Under the pieces are notes generated by a model. That model was not told where the DNA came from. It worked only from the letters and a program-made list of their open reading frames with translations, and did no database searches. A stretch of 64,000 nt of DNA from Roseburia lenta (lineage in GTDB: Bacteria > Bacillota > Clostridia > Lachnospirales > Lachnospiraceae), in contig NZ_JACOPG010000005.1 in the NCBI RefSeq assembly GCF_014287435.1, forward strand, positions 1 through 64,000, in the 5' to 3' direction. Numbering within the stretch: the stretch's first letter is position 1; each line of letters begins with the position of its first letter. Below, in pieces: positions 54,685 through 62,649 of the stretch. A program made the translations under genes and the position numbers.

Positions 54685-55194
54685 GTGAAATACGCACCGA
54701 GAAAGGTATATATCAAGGAAAGCGGCAGATATGTGGAACTGTCCTATACGGATTTCTGCCGCCGCAGGGAATCCGACCAGACCTATATGGACAAGCTGTT
54801 TATCCCCATTCAAGGCTGTCTGCTTGAAGTCGTGAGGGAGCAATACACGGACTTCTACCGAGATAAGGAACGGTGGCGTTATCTGAAAAAATTAGATACG
54901 AAGAACAGCCTGCTTTCTCTGGATGGATTTACGGACAGCGAGGGGAAGCCTTTAGACTTTATCGCTGATGAAGCGGCAGACATTGCGGAAACCGTTGTCA
55001 ATGCGGTTATGGTGGACAGGCTGAAAGCCGCCCTGCCTTTGCTGTCGGATAGTGAACAGGAATTGATACAGGCAATCTTTTTTGACGGACTTTCTGAGCG
55101 TGAAGTCGGGGCGAGGTTCGGCATAACCCAGAGCGTTGTGAACAAACGCAAAGCCAGAATCCTAAGAAAACTAAGAAAGATAATAGAAAATTAA
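54685..55194 (+). CDS. Sigma-70-like regulator 1 of the element
   Basis: 169 residues. The C-terminal ~60 residues (LPLLSDSEQELIQAIFFDGLSEREVGARFGITQSVVNKRKARILRKLRKII) form a sigma region-4-like helix-turn-helix. The front is unlike region 2 in length, so it may be a transcription regulator using only region 4. The start is GTG with GGGAGGT eight bases before, itself masked in a hairpin. It is common on Clostridiales mobile elements where it is thought to switch transfer genes. Confidence 0.72.
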   Translation: MKYAPRKVYIKESGRYVELSYTDFCRRRESDQTYMDKLFIPIQGCLLEVVREQYTDFYRDKERWRYLKKLDTKNSLLSLDGFTDSEGKPLDFIADEAADIAETVVNAVMVDRLKAALPLLSDSEQELIQAIFFDGLSEREVGARFGITQSVVNKRKARILRKLRKIIEN

Positions 55195-55289
55195 AATTTA
55201 AGGCGTTCAGCCCCCTTGTTTTTTCCTTTGGGAAAATGAGGGGGTTTTTCTCTGCCCTCTCAATCAATTCTGATTGGAGGAAAAGAAGC

Positions 55290-55721
55290 ATGGCATATAA
55301 CCACGGACGGGAGGACAGGAAATGGCGTATCTGGAAAGAAGCGGAGGAAAAGCTGCTGCGTGAGTGCGGCGTTGATGAAGCGACCATTGAGCAGATACGC
55401 ATTGCGGACAGGGCAGACTTCAATTCCAACAGGCGGTTTTACCGATGGACGAATGACATTGCGGAATACCTTGAGGACATGGCAGACAGGGAGCGGCAGA
55501 CGGAAGTGGGTACGGTTGCGGAGTTACTGGACGAGATTGAGAGCGAAAATCTCTATCAAGTATTAGTCGCGGTGGACGGGCGTACCTTGAAAATCGTCCT
55601 GCTGAAAATGCAGGGGTATTCCACAAAGGAGATTGCCCCGCTCGTGCATTTGACGACTGGTGCCATCTATGCGAGGTTAGACCATCTGCGGAAGAAGCTA
55701 CGAAAATTTTATAGCGTCTAA
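55290..55721 (+). CDS. Sigma-70-like regulator 2 of the element
   Basis: 143 residues ending in a region-4-like helix-turn-helix (LKIVLLKMQGYSTKEIAPLVHLTTGAIYARLDHLRKKLRKF). The start at 55290 follows TTGGAGGAAAAG and gives a protein that begins like relatives (MAYNHGREDRKWRIWK). The front has no clear core-binding region 2. It is distantly related to the genes on both sides, which suggests a set rather than duplicates. Confidence 0.72.
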   Translation: MAYNHGREDRKWRIWKEAEEKLLRECGVDEATIEQIRIADRADFNSNRRFYRWTNDIAEYLEDMADRERQTEVGTVAELLDEIESENLYQVLVAVDGRTLKIVLLKMQGYSTKEIAPLVHLTTGAIYARLDHLRKKLRKFYSV

Positions 55722-55797
55722 AACAGCCTGCCGTCCTGCGGGCTACTGGGTGAGGGATGGAAATCCCCTCACTTATTTTTTGCAGGAGGCAAGCGGG

Positions 55798-56271
55798 ATG
55801 GCATACAGAGTTAAGGCGTACACGCTTCGGGAGGAATCCACGGAAAGCGGCACAAGGTATTTTATCAGCTTTAAGGACGGGCAGGGCAAATCCCACGAGT
55901 TGGAAGTGTCGGAACAGTTCTTTATGGAGTTTCGGCAGATGGAACGCAGGAACAGGAATCTCCTCCAATGGGACGAGCGGCACAGGGAGTTTTCGGAAGT
56001 ATGGGACGAAACGCTGAACAGGCGGGCGTTGAAGCTGCCTAAGAGCATAGAGGAACAAATGATTGAGGCAGAACGGGCAGAACTGCTCTGTAAGGCGGTT
56101 GACGGACTGCCAGAGATACAAAGGCGGCGTTTCCTGCTCTACTACGAGTATGAGTTCAATTTTTACCAAATCGCCGCTATGGAGCATTGCAACGCTTCGG
56201 CAATACAGAAATCTGTTGCGATTGCAAAGGAGAAAGTAAAGGCGGAAATGAGGAAGTATCTCCAACCGTGA
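55798..56271 (+). CDS. Sigma-70-like regulator 3 of the element
   Basis: 157 residues. The end (GLPEIQRRRFLLYYEYEFNFYQIAAMEHCNASAIQKSVAIAKEKVKAEM) is a region-4-type DNA-binding unit. The start at 55798 follows GGAGG and is chosen over one at 55750. It is third in the row of sigma-like genes. Confidence 0.7.
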   Translation: MAYRVKAYTLREESTESGTRYFISFKDGQGKSHELEVSEQFFMEFRQMERRNRNLLQWDERHREFSEVWDETLNRRALKLPKSIEEQMIEAERAELLCKAVDGLPEIQRRRFLLYYEYEFNFYQIAAMEHCNASAIQKSVAIAKEKVKAEMRKYLQP

Positions 56272-56383
56272 CCGACACCGCCCGAAAAAGAAATCTGTTT
56301 TTTATTTGTGTGGGATTGGCGGCATTACATACTCTCACTTTTTCTTCGTGGGAGTAAATCTATTTTTAAGGAGGTCAACGCCT

Positions 56384-56470
56384 ATGTGCAACGAAAACAA
56401 AAACACCGCCCGAAAGGAGGAAAGCCATGCAGAAGTTACAGACAGTCAACGCCGAAACGCTCCTTTATGA
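56384..56470 (+). CDS. 28-residue overlapping peptide
   Basis: Starts after AAGGAGG with MCNENKNTARKEESHAEV and overlaps the first 44 bases of the ATPase gene in another frame. The ribosome site of the ATPase (AAAGGAGG) lies inside it, so translation coupling is plausible. No known family. Confidence 0.4.
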   Translation: MCNENKNTARKEESHAEVTDSQRRNAPL

Positions 56471-57458
56471 ACCGCTTGAGAAGCCGTCCTTTGTGGTGGA
56501 CAGCCTTATCCCCACAGGCTTGTCGCTGTTCTGCGGCTCACAGAAGATAGGAAAGAGCTGGCTCATGCTGAAGCTATGTTTATGCGTGTCGCAGGGACTT
56601 CCCTTGTGGGATATGCCGACAATGGAGGGCGACGTGCTTTACCTCTGCCTTGAGGACACGTTCTGCCGTATACAGGACAGGCTGTTCCGATTGACGAACG
56701 AAGCGAGCAGGCGGCTTCACTTTGCCGTGGCAAGCTGCAAGCTGTCAGACGGTCTTATCGTGCAGCTTGAAGATTATCTGAAAGATTACCCAAACAGCAG
56801 GCTTATTGTCATTGACACTTTGCAGAAAGTCCGTACAGCTTCAAAAGACAATGCCTACGCAAGCGACTATGGGGACATCTCACTAATCAAAGACTTTGCC
56901 GACAGGCATTCATTGGCGGTCATTGTCGTACACCACATCCGAAAGCAGAATGACAGCGATGTGTTCAACAAGGTGTCTGGGACGACAGGCTTAACGGGGA
57001 GTGCGGACGCTACCTTTGTTCTGGAAAAGGAGAAACGGGCATCCGACACCGCCAAGCTGTATGTGACGGGCAGGGACACGCCCTATCAGGAATACACGCT
57101 GCGTTTCCGTGATTGCAGTTGGGAACTTGTGGAGAGAAAAACGCAGGAGCAGCTTGCGAAAGAAACGATACCAGACGTCCTTTTTCGGTTGGTGGATTTT
57201 ATGAGGGATAAGGAAGAATGGGCAGGCACGGCAACGGAGCTGTTAGCCGCTATGAGGGAAACGGAAACCATACCCACGGTGATTACGAAATGGCTCAATG
57301 AATACCGCACCACATTTTTAAATGAGAACCATATCGTTTATCAGTACAGCCGCAAAAAACACGGCAGGCAGATTTCGCTTGCAAAGCGGGCGGGTGACAG
57401 CGGTGACGGTGGTGACAGCGATATTGGGATACCCCCTGTTACTGTCATTGACGCTTAA
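56427..57458 (+). CDS. RecA-like AAA ATPase (RepA-type)
   Basis: 343 residues. Walker A CGSQKIGKSW (about 37-46), Walker B RLIVIDTLQKV (near 125-135) and VIVVHHIRKQND place it with the RecA/RepA-type ATPases that plasmids use as replicative helicases. A C-terminal winged-helix-like part follows (about 250-320), with a tail (GDSGDGGDSDIGIPPV) encoded within repeat unit 1 of the origin-like field. It might unwind DNA at that field during replication of the circular form; that role is inferred. Confidence 0.78.
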   Translation: MQKLQTVNAETLLYEPLEKPSFVVDSLIPTGLSLFCGSQKIGKSWLMLKLCLCVSQGLPLWDMPTMEGDVLYLCLEDTFCRIQDRLFRLTNEASRRLHFAVASCKLSDGLIVQLEDYLKDYPNSRLIVIDTLQKVRTASKDNAYASDYGDISLIKDFADRHSLAVIVVHHIRKQNDSDVFNKVSGTTGLTGSADATFVLEKEKRASDTAKLYVTGRDTPYQEYTLRFRDCSWELVERKTQEQLAKETIPDVLFRLVDFMRDKEEWAGTATELLAAMRETETIPTVITKWLNEYRTTFLNENHIVYQYSRKKHGRQISLAKRAGDSGDGGDSDIGIPPVTVIDA

Positions 57459-57933
57459 AGCCGTGTAAAGCTGGCGACTCTGCCCTGCGGGTGACAGCGG
57501 TGACGGCGGTGACAGTGATTTTAGGATACCCTGCCGCTGTCATCCCTGCGGGAGAACACCCCGTAAACGCAAAGTGCAGGCGTAGGATTTACCCGCCCTT
57601 TTCGGCGTGTAAAACCACCCCTGCGGTCAGAAAAATCCTTCCGATTTTTCCGACTGCGTTTACAGGGTGTAACACACTACACTTTGCCCTGCAAAGTCGT
57701 GTGCCAGACGTTCCCTCTGGACTCCCTTATGGCAGGTCTTACGCCCTGCTTATCCTACGCTCCACGCTTCGGATAAAAGAATGGCAGCATGACGGTGACG
57801 GCTCTTGCGAGGGGGTATTCCAAAAACACCGTCATCATCGACATGACCGTCATGCAGGGAATAAGGGTGACAGTTGAGGCAGTCGGTAGGGGGTATCCCA
57901 AAACTGCTGTCACCGCCGTCACCGCTGTCACCC
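57392..57933. other. Origin-like field of large direct and inverted repeats
   Basis: A ~44-base unit starting GGGTGACAGCGGTGACGG and ending GGGATACCCC occurs forward at 57392-57436 and 57489-57532 and reversed at 57889-57933, with a decayed reversed copy at 57811-57854. The unit itself is built from the shorter direct repeat GGTGACRG. It fills the gap between the ATPase and the relaxase (57459-57974), with no other gene. A replication origin, oriT, or both are the likely uses. Confidence 0.65.
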
Positions 57934-57974
57934 AAAGGGCAGTTTACCCGCCGAAGAAAGGAAGATGATGAATT

Positions 57975-58940
57975 ATGCCCTATGCAATCCTGCGTTTCCA
58001 GAAACGCAAAGCGGGCGGCGTTGCGGCTTGCGAACGCCACAACGAGCGTAAAAAAGAAGCCTATAAAAGCAATCCAGATATAGATATGGAACGCTCGAAA
58101 GATAACTACCATCTTGTGAATCCGCCGAGGTACACCTACAAGAAAGAGATTAACCGCATGGTAGCCGAAGCAGGGTGCAGGACGAGGAAAGATAGCGTGA
58201 TGATGGTGGAAACGCTTATCACGGCTTCGCCAGAATTTATGAACAGCCTGCCGCCCAAAGAACAGAAAGCGTATTTTACGATGGCTCTGGATTTCATTTC
58301 AGAGCGTGTCGGGGAGAAAAATATCCTCTCCGCAGTCGTCCACATGGACGAGAGAACGCCGCATATGCACCTCTGTTTTGTGCCGATTACACCAGACAAT
58401 AAGCTGTCTGCCAAAACAATTTTAGGCAATCAAAAGAGCCTGTCCGAATGGCAGACCGCCTACCATGAGCGGATGTCCTCACGGTGGAATCAGCTTGAAA
58501 GAGGTCAGTCCTCAATGGAAACGAAGCGGAAACATGTCCCCACATGGCTCTATAAGTTGGGCGGCAGGCTTGATAAACAGTATGAGGAAATTGTGTCTGC
58601 ACTGTCCGACATCAACGCCTTTAATGCAGGGAAGAAGCGTGACAAGGCTCTGGAACTGATTGCGGCATGGCTCCCAGACGTGGAGAAATTCTCAAAGGAA
58701 ATCAGTAAGCAGAGTGCCTATATCAATAGCCTAAAGGAGCAAATCGGGCAGGAATCAGACTATGCGGGGCGTATGCGTGATGAAAAGTATGAGCAGGAAC
58801 TAAAGGTGCAGAAAGCGAACCAGAAGATATTTGAGTTGCAGAGAACCAACGAGCAGATGGGGCGGCTGCTCTCAAAGATACCGCCCGAAGTGTTGGAAGA
58901 ATTGCAGAAAAACCATAAAAGCAGAGCGAAAGAAAGGTAG
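57975..58940 (+). CDS. MobV-family relaxase
   Basis: 321 residues. Relaxase that nicks oriT for transfer by a helper conjugation system. The hallmark HxDExxPHxH motif is in HMDERTPHMHL (about residues 121-131), and motif I in the front (CERHNERKKEAYKSNPDID). The C-terminal third is a coiled coil (about 200-310). Tn4451's TnpZ belongs to the same family. Position: just after the repeat field that is the likely oriT, before parB. Confidence 0.87.
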   Translation: MPYAILRFQKRKAGGVAACERHNERKKEAYKSNPDIDMERSKDNYHLVNPPRYTYKKEINRMVAEAGCRTRKDSVMMVETLITASPEFMNSLPPKEQKAYFTMALDFISERVGEKNILSAVVHMDERTPHMHLCFVPITPDNKLSAKTILGNQKSLSEWQTAYHERMSSRWNQLERGQSSMETKRKHVPTWLYKLGGRLDKQYEEIVSALSDINAFNAGKKRDKALELIAAWLPDVEKFSKEISKQSAYINSLKEQIGQESDYAGRMRDEKYEQELKVQKANQKIFELQRTNEQMGRLLSKIPPEVLEELQKNHKSRAKER

Positions 58941-58948
58941 ATATGTGA

Positions 58949-59803
58949 ATGAAGAAACAGGATTTTAAGGTGTTAAAGACCAAAGACTTGTACCCGTTTC
59001 CCGACAATCCGTTTCATGTGGCAGAGGATGAAACGCTGTCAGAATTAGCGGAAAGCATCAAGGAATTTGGCATTGTCACGCCGATAATCACACGCCCGAA
59101 AGAGGACGGGAACGGCTATGAAGTGATTGCAGGGCAGCGGCGTGTCCGTGCGTCTGAACTTGCAGGGATAAATACCGTGCCTGCGTTTGTCCTGCCCTTA
59201 GACCGTGACCGAGCCATCATCACCCTTGTAGACAGTAATTTACAGCGTGAGAATATCCTGCCATCAGAGCGGGCGTTTGCCTACAAGATGAAATCCGAAG
59301 CCATGAAGCGGCAGGGTTTCCGCACAGACTTAACCTCGTCACAAGTTGTGACGAAGTTGCGGACGGACGACAAGGTGGCACAGGGCTTCGGCGTAGGCAG
59401 GATGACCGTACAAAGATTTATCCGTTTGACGGAACTGATACCGCCGATTTTGCGGATGGTGGACGAGGGGAAAATCGCCCTCACGCCTGCGGTGGAACTG
59501 TCCTTTTTGAAGAAAGACGAGCAGGAAAACCTCTTTGCCACGATGGAGAGCGAAGAAGCAACGCCCTCACTCTCACAGGCACAGCGGATGAAAAGCCTAA
59601 GCCAGAGCGGGCGGCTTGACATGGATACGATATTTGCAATTATGACGGAGGAAAAGGGAAACCAGAAAGAAACCTTGAAAATCAACACAAGCAAGCTGAA
59701 AAAGTATTTTCCGAAGAACACAACGCCGAAGCAGATGGAGGAAACCATCATTAAACTTTTGGAGCGTGAATTGCAGAGGAAACGGGGCAGGGACAGCCGC
59801 TAA
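58949..59803 (+). CDS. ParB/Spo0J-like protein
   Basis: 284 residues. ParB N-terminal nuclease-like domain (DNPFHVAEDETLSELAESIKEFGIVTPIITRP; GQRRVRASELAG; DSNLQRENILPSERAF) and a central helix-turn-helix (about 135-180). Usually binds parS-type sites to segregate DNA or to regulate. There is no parA next to it, so partitioning would need another partner; a regulatory or replication role for the element is plausible. Confidence 0.85.
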   Translation: MKKQDFKVLKTKDLYPFPDNPFHVAEDETLSELAESIKEFGIVTPIITRPKEDGNGYEVIAGQRRVRASELAGINTVPAFVLPLDRDRAIITLVDSNLQRENILPSERAFAYKMKSEAMKRQGFRTDLTSSQVVTKLRTDDKVAQGFGVGRMTVQRFIRLTELIPPILRMVDEGKIALTPAVELSFLKKDEQENLFATMESEEATPSLSQAQRMKSLSQSGRLDMDTIFAIMTEEKGNQKETLKINTSKLKKYFPKNTTPKQMEETIIKLLERELQRKRGRDSR

Positions 59804-59848
59804 TCTTCTCTTTTCGGGAGGTAAATGCAGAAAATTGAGGTATGAAGA

Positions 59849-60079
59849 ATGAAAGAAATCCAGTATGAGATTGTAAAGGAAATCGCCGTATTGTCTAAGG
59901 GCGACAGCGGCTACACAAAAGAAATCAATCTTATCTCATGGAACGGAAGAGAGCCGAAATATGACATCCGCAGCTTTTCCCCGAACCGTGAGAAGTGCGG
60001 AAAGGGTATCACGTTGAACGCTGATGAAGCAGCAGCACTCCTTGAAGCATTACAGAAAGAAGTAAACAGCGGGGATTGA
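59849..60079 (+). CDS. YdbC/PC4-like single-stranded DNA-binding protein
   Basis: 76 residues with the PC4/YdbC pattern TKEINLISWNGREPKYDIRSFSPNREKCGKGITL. Such proteins dimerise and bind single-stranded DNA. It fits with transfer or replication of the element, where relaxase and ATPase produce single strands. It starts with a GAGGTATG ribosome site. Confidence 0.75.
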   Translation: MKEIQYEIVKEIAVLSKGDSGYTKEINLISWNGREPKYDIRSFSPNREKCGKGITLNADEAAALLEALQKEVNSGD

Positions 60080-60149
60080 TGGTATCTGATTGACAGGGCG
60101 GGGCGTTTCCAGACGTTCTCCTGCCCTGTCTGGAAAGGAAGATTTAAGT

Positions 60150-60341
60150 ATGGGCGAGGATAAGAAAGCAGATAAAAAGAGAAAGCGTATCGTGCCGAAA
60201 GCACCAGTTCAGATGATAATCAGCCGTGAATATGTCGGCACGCAGACAGTCACAGAAGCGTTTATCCCGATTATTTCCGAGGATATTCGGAAGAAGATTG
60301 CCGAGGGCGACACCTTCGACAATGAGGGGCTGTCCGCTTAG
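60150..60341 (+). CDS. Small conserved element protein, function unknown
   Basis: 63 residues. A basic front (EDKKADKKRKRIVPK) is followed by VQMIISREYVGTQTVTEAFIPIISEDIRKKIAEGDTFD. It resembles short proteins found before serine recombinases on similar elements; I do not know its role. The start follows AAAGGAAG. Confidence 0.55.
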   Translation: MGEDKKADKKRKRIVPKAPVQMIISREYVGTQTVTEAFIPIISEDIRKKIAEGDTFDNEGLSA

Positions 60342-60395
60342 AATGTACGCAATGGAACATGAAAACAGATAGGACAGATATGGAGGTTTTACAGT

Positions 60396-62258
60396 ATGGC
60401 AGGAATAAGAATGGAGAACAAGATTTATGAAGTCGGCATGTACTGCCGCTTGTCAAAAGACGATGGCACGGATAACGAGAGTGCGAGCATTGCGACACAG
60501 AAATCCATCCTCACGGATTATGTGAAAAAGCAGGGATGGCACTTAGCAAAAACGTATGTGGACGACGGTTACTCTGGTACAAATTTCCAAAGACCAAGTT
60601 TCCAGAACATGATTAAGGACATTGAAAGCGGTCTGATAAACTGCGTTATCACGAAAGATTTATCTCGTCTGGGGAGGAACTATCTTGATTGCGGACTGTA
60701 TCTGGAAGTGTTTTTCCCAGAGCATAATGTGAGGTATATAGCGGTCAATGACGGCGTGGACACGCTCAATAAATCCGCTATGGACATCACGCCTTTCCGC
60801 AACATCCTAAACGAAATGTATTCCGCCGATGTGTCGGTCAAGATAAAATCGGCGTACCGAGCGAGGTTTCAGCAGGGGAAATTCATGGGGACGACAGCAC
60901 CATACGGTTACGTCAAAGACCCCGCCGACCACAACCATCTGCTGATAGATGACAAAGTTGCCCATGTGGTAAGGGAAATATTTGACCTTGCGTTAGCGGG
61001 CAACGGAATCGCCAAAATCCGCAAGCACATCAACAAACAGCATATCTTACGCCCCGCCGCTTATGCGGCGGAGCAGGGGGCAACAGGCTATGAGAGGTAT
61101 TTTGAGGAGAATGAGGAGAACCGTTATATTTGGAGCGAGAACAGCGTAAGGGGCATTTTAAGAAGCCCGATATATGCGGGAAACCTTGCAGGCTACAAGC
61201 GGATTGCCGCCAACATGAAAAGCAAGAAACGCCCCTCTAAGCTGCCCGAAGAATGGGAAGTGATACCAGACACCCATGAGGGGATAGTCACGCAGGAGGA
61301 ATTTGATACCGTACAGCAGCTTATTACAAGCCGCAGATTACCAGAAAACAAGGGCGGCTTTGAGAACATCTTTGCAGGCGTTATTAAGTGTGCGGACTGC
61401 GGCTATGCGATGCGGGCTATGAGTGCCAACAGGAGGAAACGCCCCGACATCATCGACTGCGTACAATATTCCTGCAATAATTATGGCAGATACGGTAATA
61501 TCATGTGTACCGCACACAGCATTGAAGCGAGGGACTTGTTCAACGCTGTCCTCACCGACATCAACCGATTTGCGGATATGGCAGTCAATGATGAAAAGGC
61601 AGTGAGGGCGATTGAAAAGCGGCTCACGGAAACAGACCAGAGCAAGGCAAAGGCACTGGAAAAGGAGCAAAGAAAACTGAACAAACGCCTTGCAGAACTG
61701 GACAGGCTGTTTTCCTCACTCTATGAAGATAAGGTGATGGAGCGTATTACCGAGCGGAATTTTGAGATGATGTCGGGAAAATACCAGAAAGAACAGCTTG
61801 AAATTGAAGCAAGGCTGAAAGAGGTAACGGAAACGCTCAGCGACAGCTATGAGAAGACGCAGGGTGTCCGTGATTTCCTCTCCCTAATCCGCAACTATCA
61901 AGGCATTAAGGAACTGGACGCAACCATCATAAACGCACTTATAGACAAGATACTTGTTTCGGAACGTGAGAAACTTACAGACGGAATGGTGCGGCAGGAA
62001 ATCAAGATTTATTATAAATTCATCGGCTTTGTCGGTGAATTACATATCACACCGACAAAGCGGTGGACTGCGTTAAAGCCTAAGAATTGTACGGTGTGCG
62101 GTGTTGAATATGTTCCCCGCTCTGGCATATCGAAGTATTGTCCTGCTTGTGCCAAGAAGATACAGAGGGAGAAATCAAACGAGAGCAAACGCAGGAGCAG
62201 GGAGCGAAACAGACAGGCATGTATTGAACTGTCCGCAAAAAATGACCGACTGAGGTGA
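60396..62258 (+). CDS. Large serine recombinase
   Basis: 620 residues. Catalyses excision and integration of the element. Resolvase-type catalytic domain (about 10-150) with nucleophile S20 in YCRLSKDD and the RLGRNYLD motif, recombinase domain (about 165-290), zinc ribbon with CADCGYAMR and a later cysteine, a coiled coil (about 400-470), and a second cysteine cluster CTVCGVEY...YCPAC near the end. The TGA stop spans the junction with the host gene. In the circular form the same frame would stop at TAG, so a protein of the same length would be made. Relatives are TnpX and TndX. Confidence 0.9.
   Translation: MAGIRMENKIYEVGMYCRLSKDDGTDNESASIATQKSILTDYVKKQGWHLAKTYVDDGYSGTNFQRPSFQNMIKDIESGLINCVITKDLSRLGRNYLDCGLYLEVFFPEHNVRYIAVNDGVDTLNKSAMDITPFRNILNEMYSADVSVKIKSAYRARFQQGKFMGTTAPYGYVKDPADHNHLLIDDKVAHVVREIFDLALAGNGIAKIRKHINKQHILRPAAYAAEQGATGYERYFEENEENRYIWSENSVRGILRSPIYAGNLAGYKRIAANMKSKKRPSKLPEEWEVIPDTHEGIVTQEEFDTVQQLITSRRLPENKGGFENIFAGVIKCADCGYAMRAMSANRRKRPDIIDCVQYSCNNYGRYGNIMCTAHSIEARDLFNAVLTDINRFADMAVNDEKAVRAIEKRLTETDQSKAKALEKEQRKLNKRLAELDRLFSSLYEDKVMERITERNFEMMSGKYQKEQLEIEARLKEVTETLSDSYEKTQGVRDFLSLIRNYQGIKELDATIINALIDKILVSEREKLTDGMVRQEIKIYYKFIGFVGELHITPTKRWTALKPKNCTVCGVEYVPRSGISKYCPACAKKIQREKSNESKRRSRERNRQACIELSAKNDRLR
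62230..62240 (-). repeat. Right inner inverted repeat of the element
   Basis: TGTCCGCAAAA, complementary to 50109-50119, 15 bases inside the right end and within the recombinase coding region. Confidence 0.5.
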
Positions 62259-62641
62259 AGCAGGGAGCGACAACAATTTGGGAAAACTACATTTCTTACA
62301 AGGAGGACGGGTCTCCGGTTATGACAAGCCTGAACCATTATGCCTTTGGATGCGTGGACGATTGGATGTTCCGGAAGATAAGCGGCATTGATATGGCTGC
62401 TCCCGGATTTAAGAAGATTGTGATTGCGCCGGAGACGGATGAGGCGTTTACCAGTGCAAAGCGTACCTATATGAGTGAGTACGGTAAAGTACGGACAGAG
62501 TGGAGCGTGGAAGAGGGAAAATTTGAGTTGAAGGTGGAGATCCCCTGCAACACGACTGCCACTGTAAAGATGCCGGATGGCAGATTGTATGAGGTAGGAA
62601 GTGGAACATATGAGTTTGAATGTAAGAAATTTATAGAATAG
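62257..62641 (+). pseudogene. Second alpha-L-rhamnosidase (GH78), right part
   Basis: About 127 residues of GH78 C-terminus beginning KQGATTIWENYISY, which continues directly from LYDV at 50100 on the other side of the element. It includes the TTIWE motif with the proposed catalytic base and the C-terminal beta domain. It lacks the helical tail seen in the neighbouring intact GH78. It has no ribosome site and would depend on excision to be part of an enzyme. Confidence 0.88.
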
Positions 62642-62649
62642 GAGAGATT

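Larger units (their letters stand above)
50099..62256 (+). mobile_element. Mobilizable serine-recombinase transposon with tet genes
   Basis: About 12.16 kb inserted into a GH78 gene. Left to right: tnpV, tet(O/32/O)-like, tet(40), three sigma-like genes, a RecA-like ATPase, a repeat-rich origin-like region, MobV relaxase, ParB, a PC4-like gene, a small gene and a large serine recombinase. Junctions read GATGT|AGG on the left and GAGGT|GAA on the right; shared GA and GT dinucleotides are both possible crossover points, and GA is the dinucleotide known from Tn4451 and Tn5397. Imperfect inverted ends share TTTTGCGGACA. The gene content is similar to elements of Clostridiales that carry tet(O/32/O) with tet(40). 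Confidence 0.88.

Noticed and set aside
54335..54688. 117-codon open frame between tet(40) and the first sigma-like gene
   Set aside because: It runs through two terminators and a regulatory hairpin, starts inside a terminator stem and shows no protein family features.
57361..57940. CRISPR array in the repeat-rich gap between ATPase and relaxase
   Set aside because: Only two forward and two reversed units, unequal spacing and no cas genes; an origin-like field fits better.
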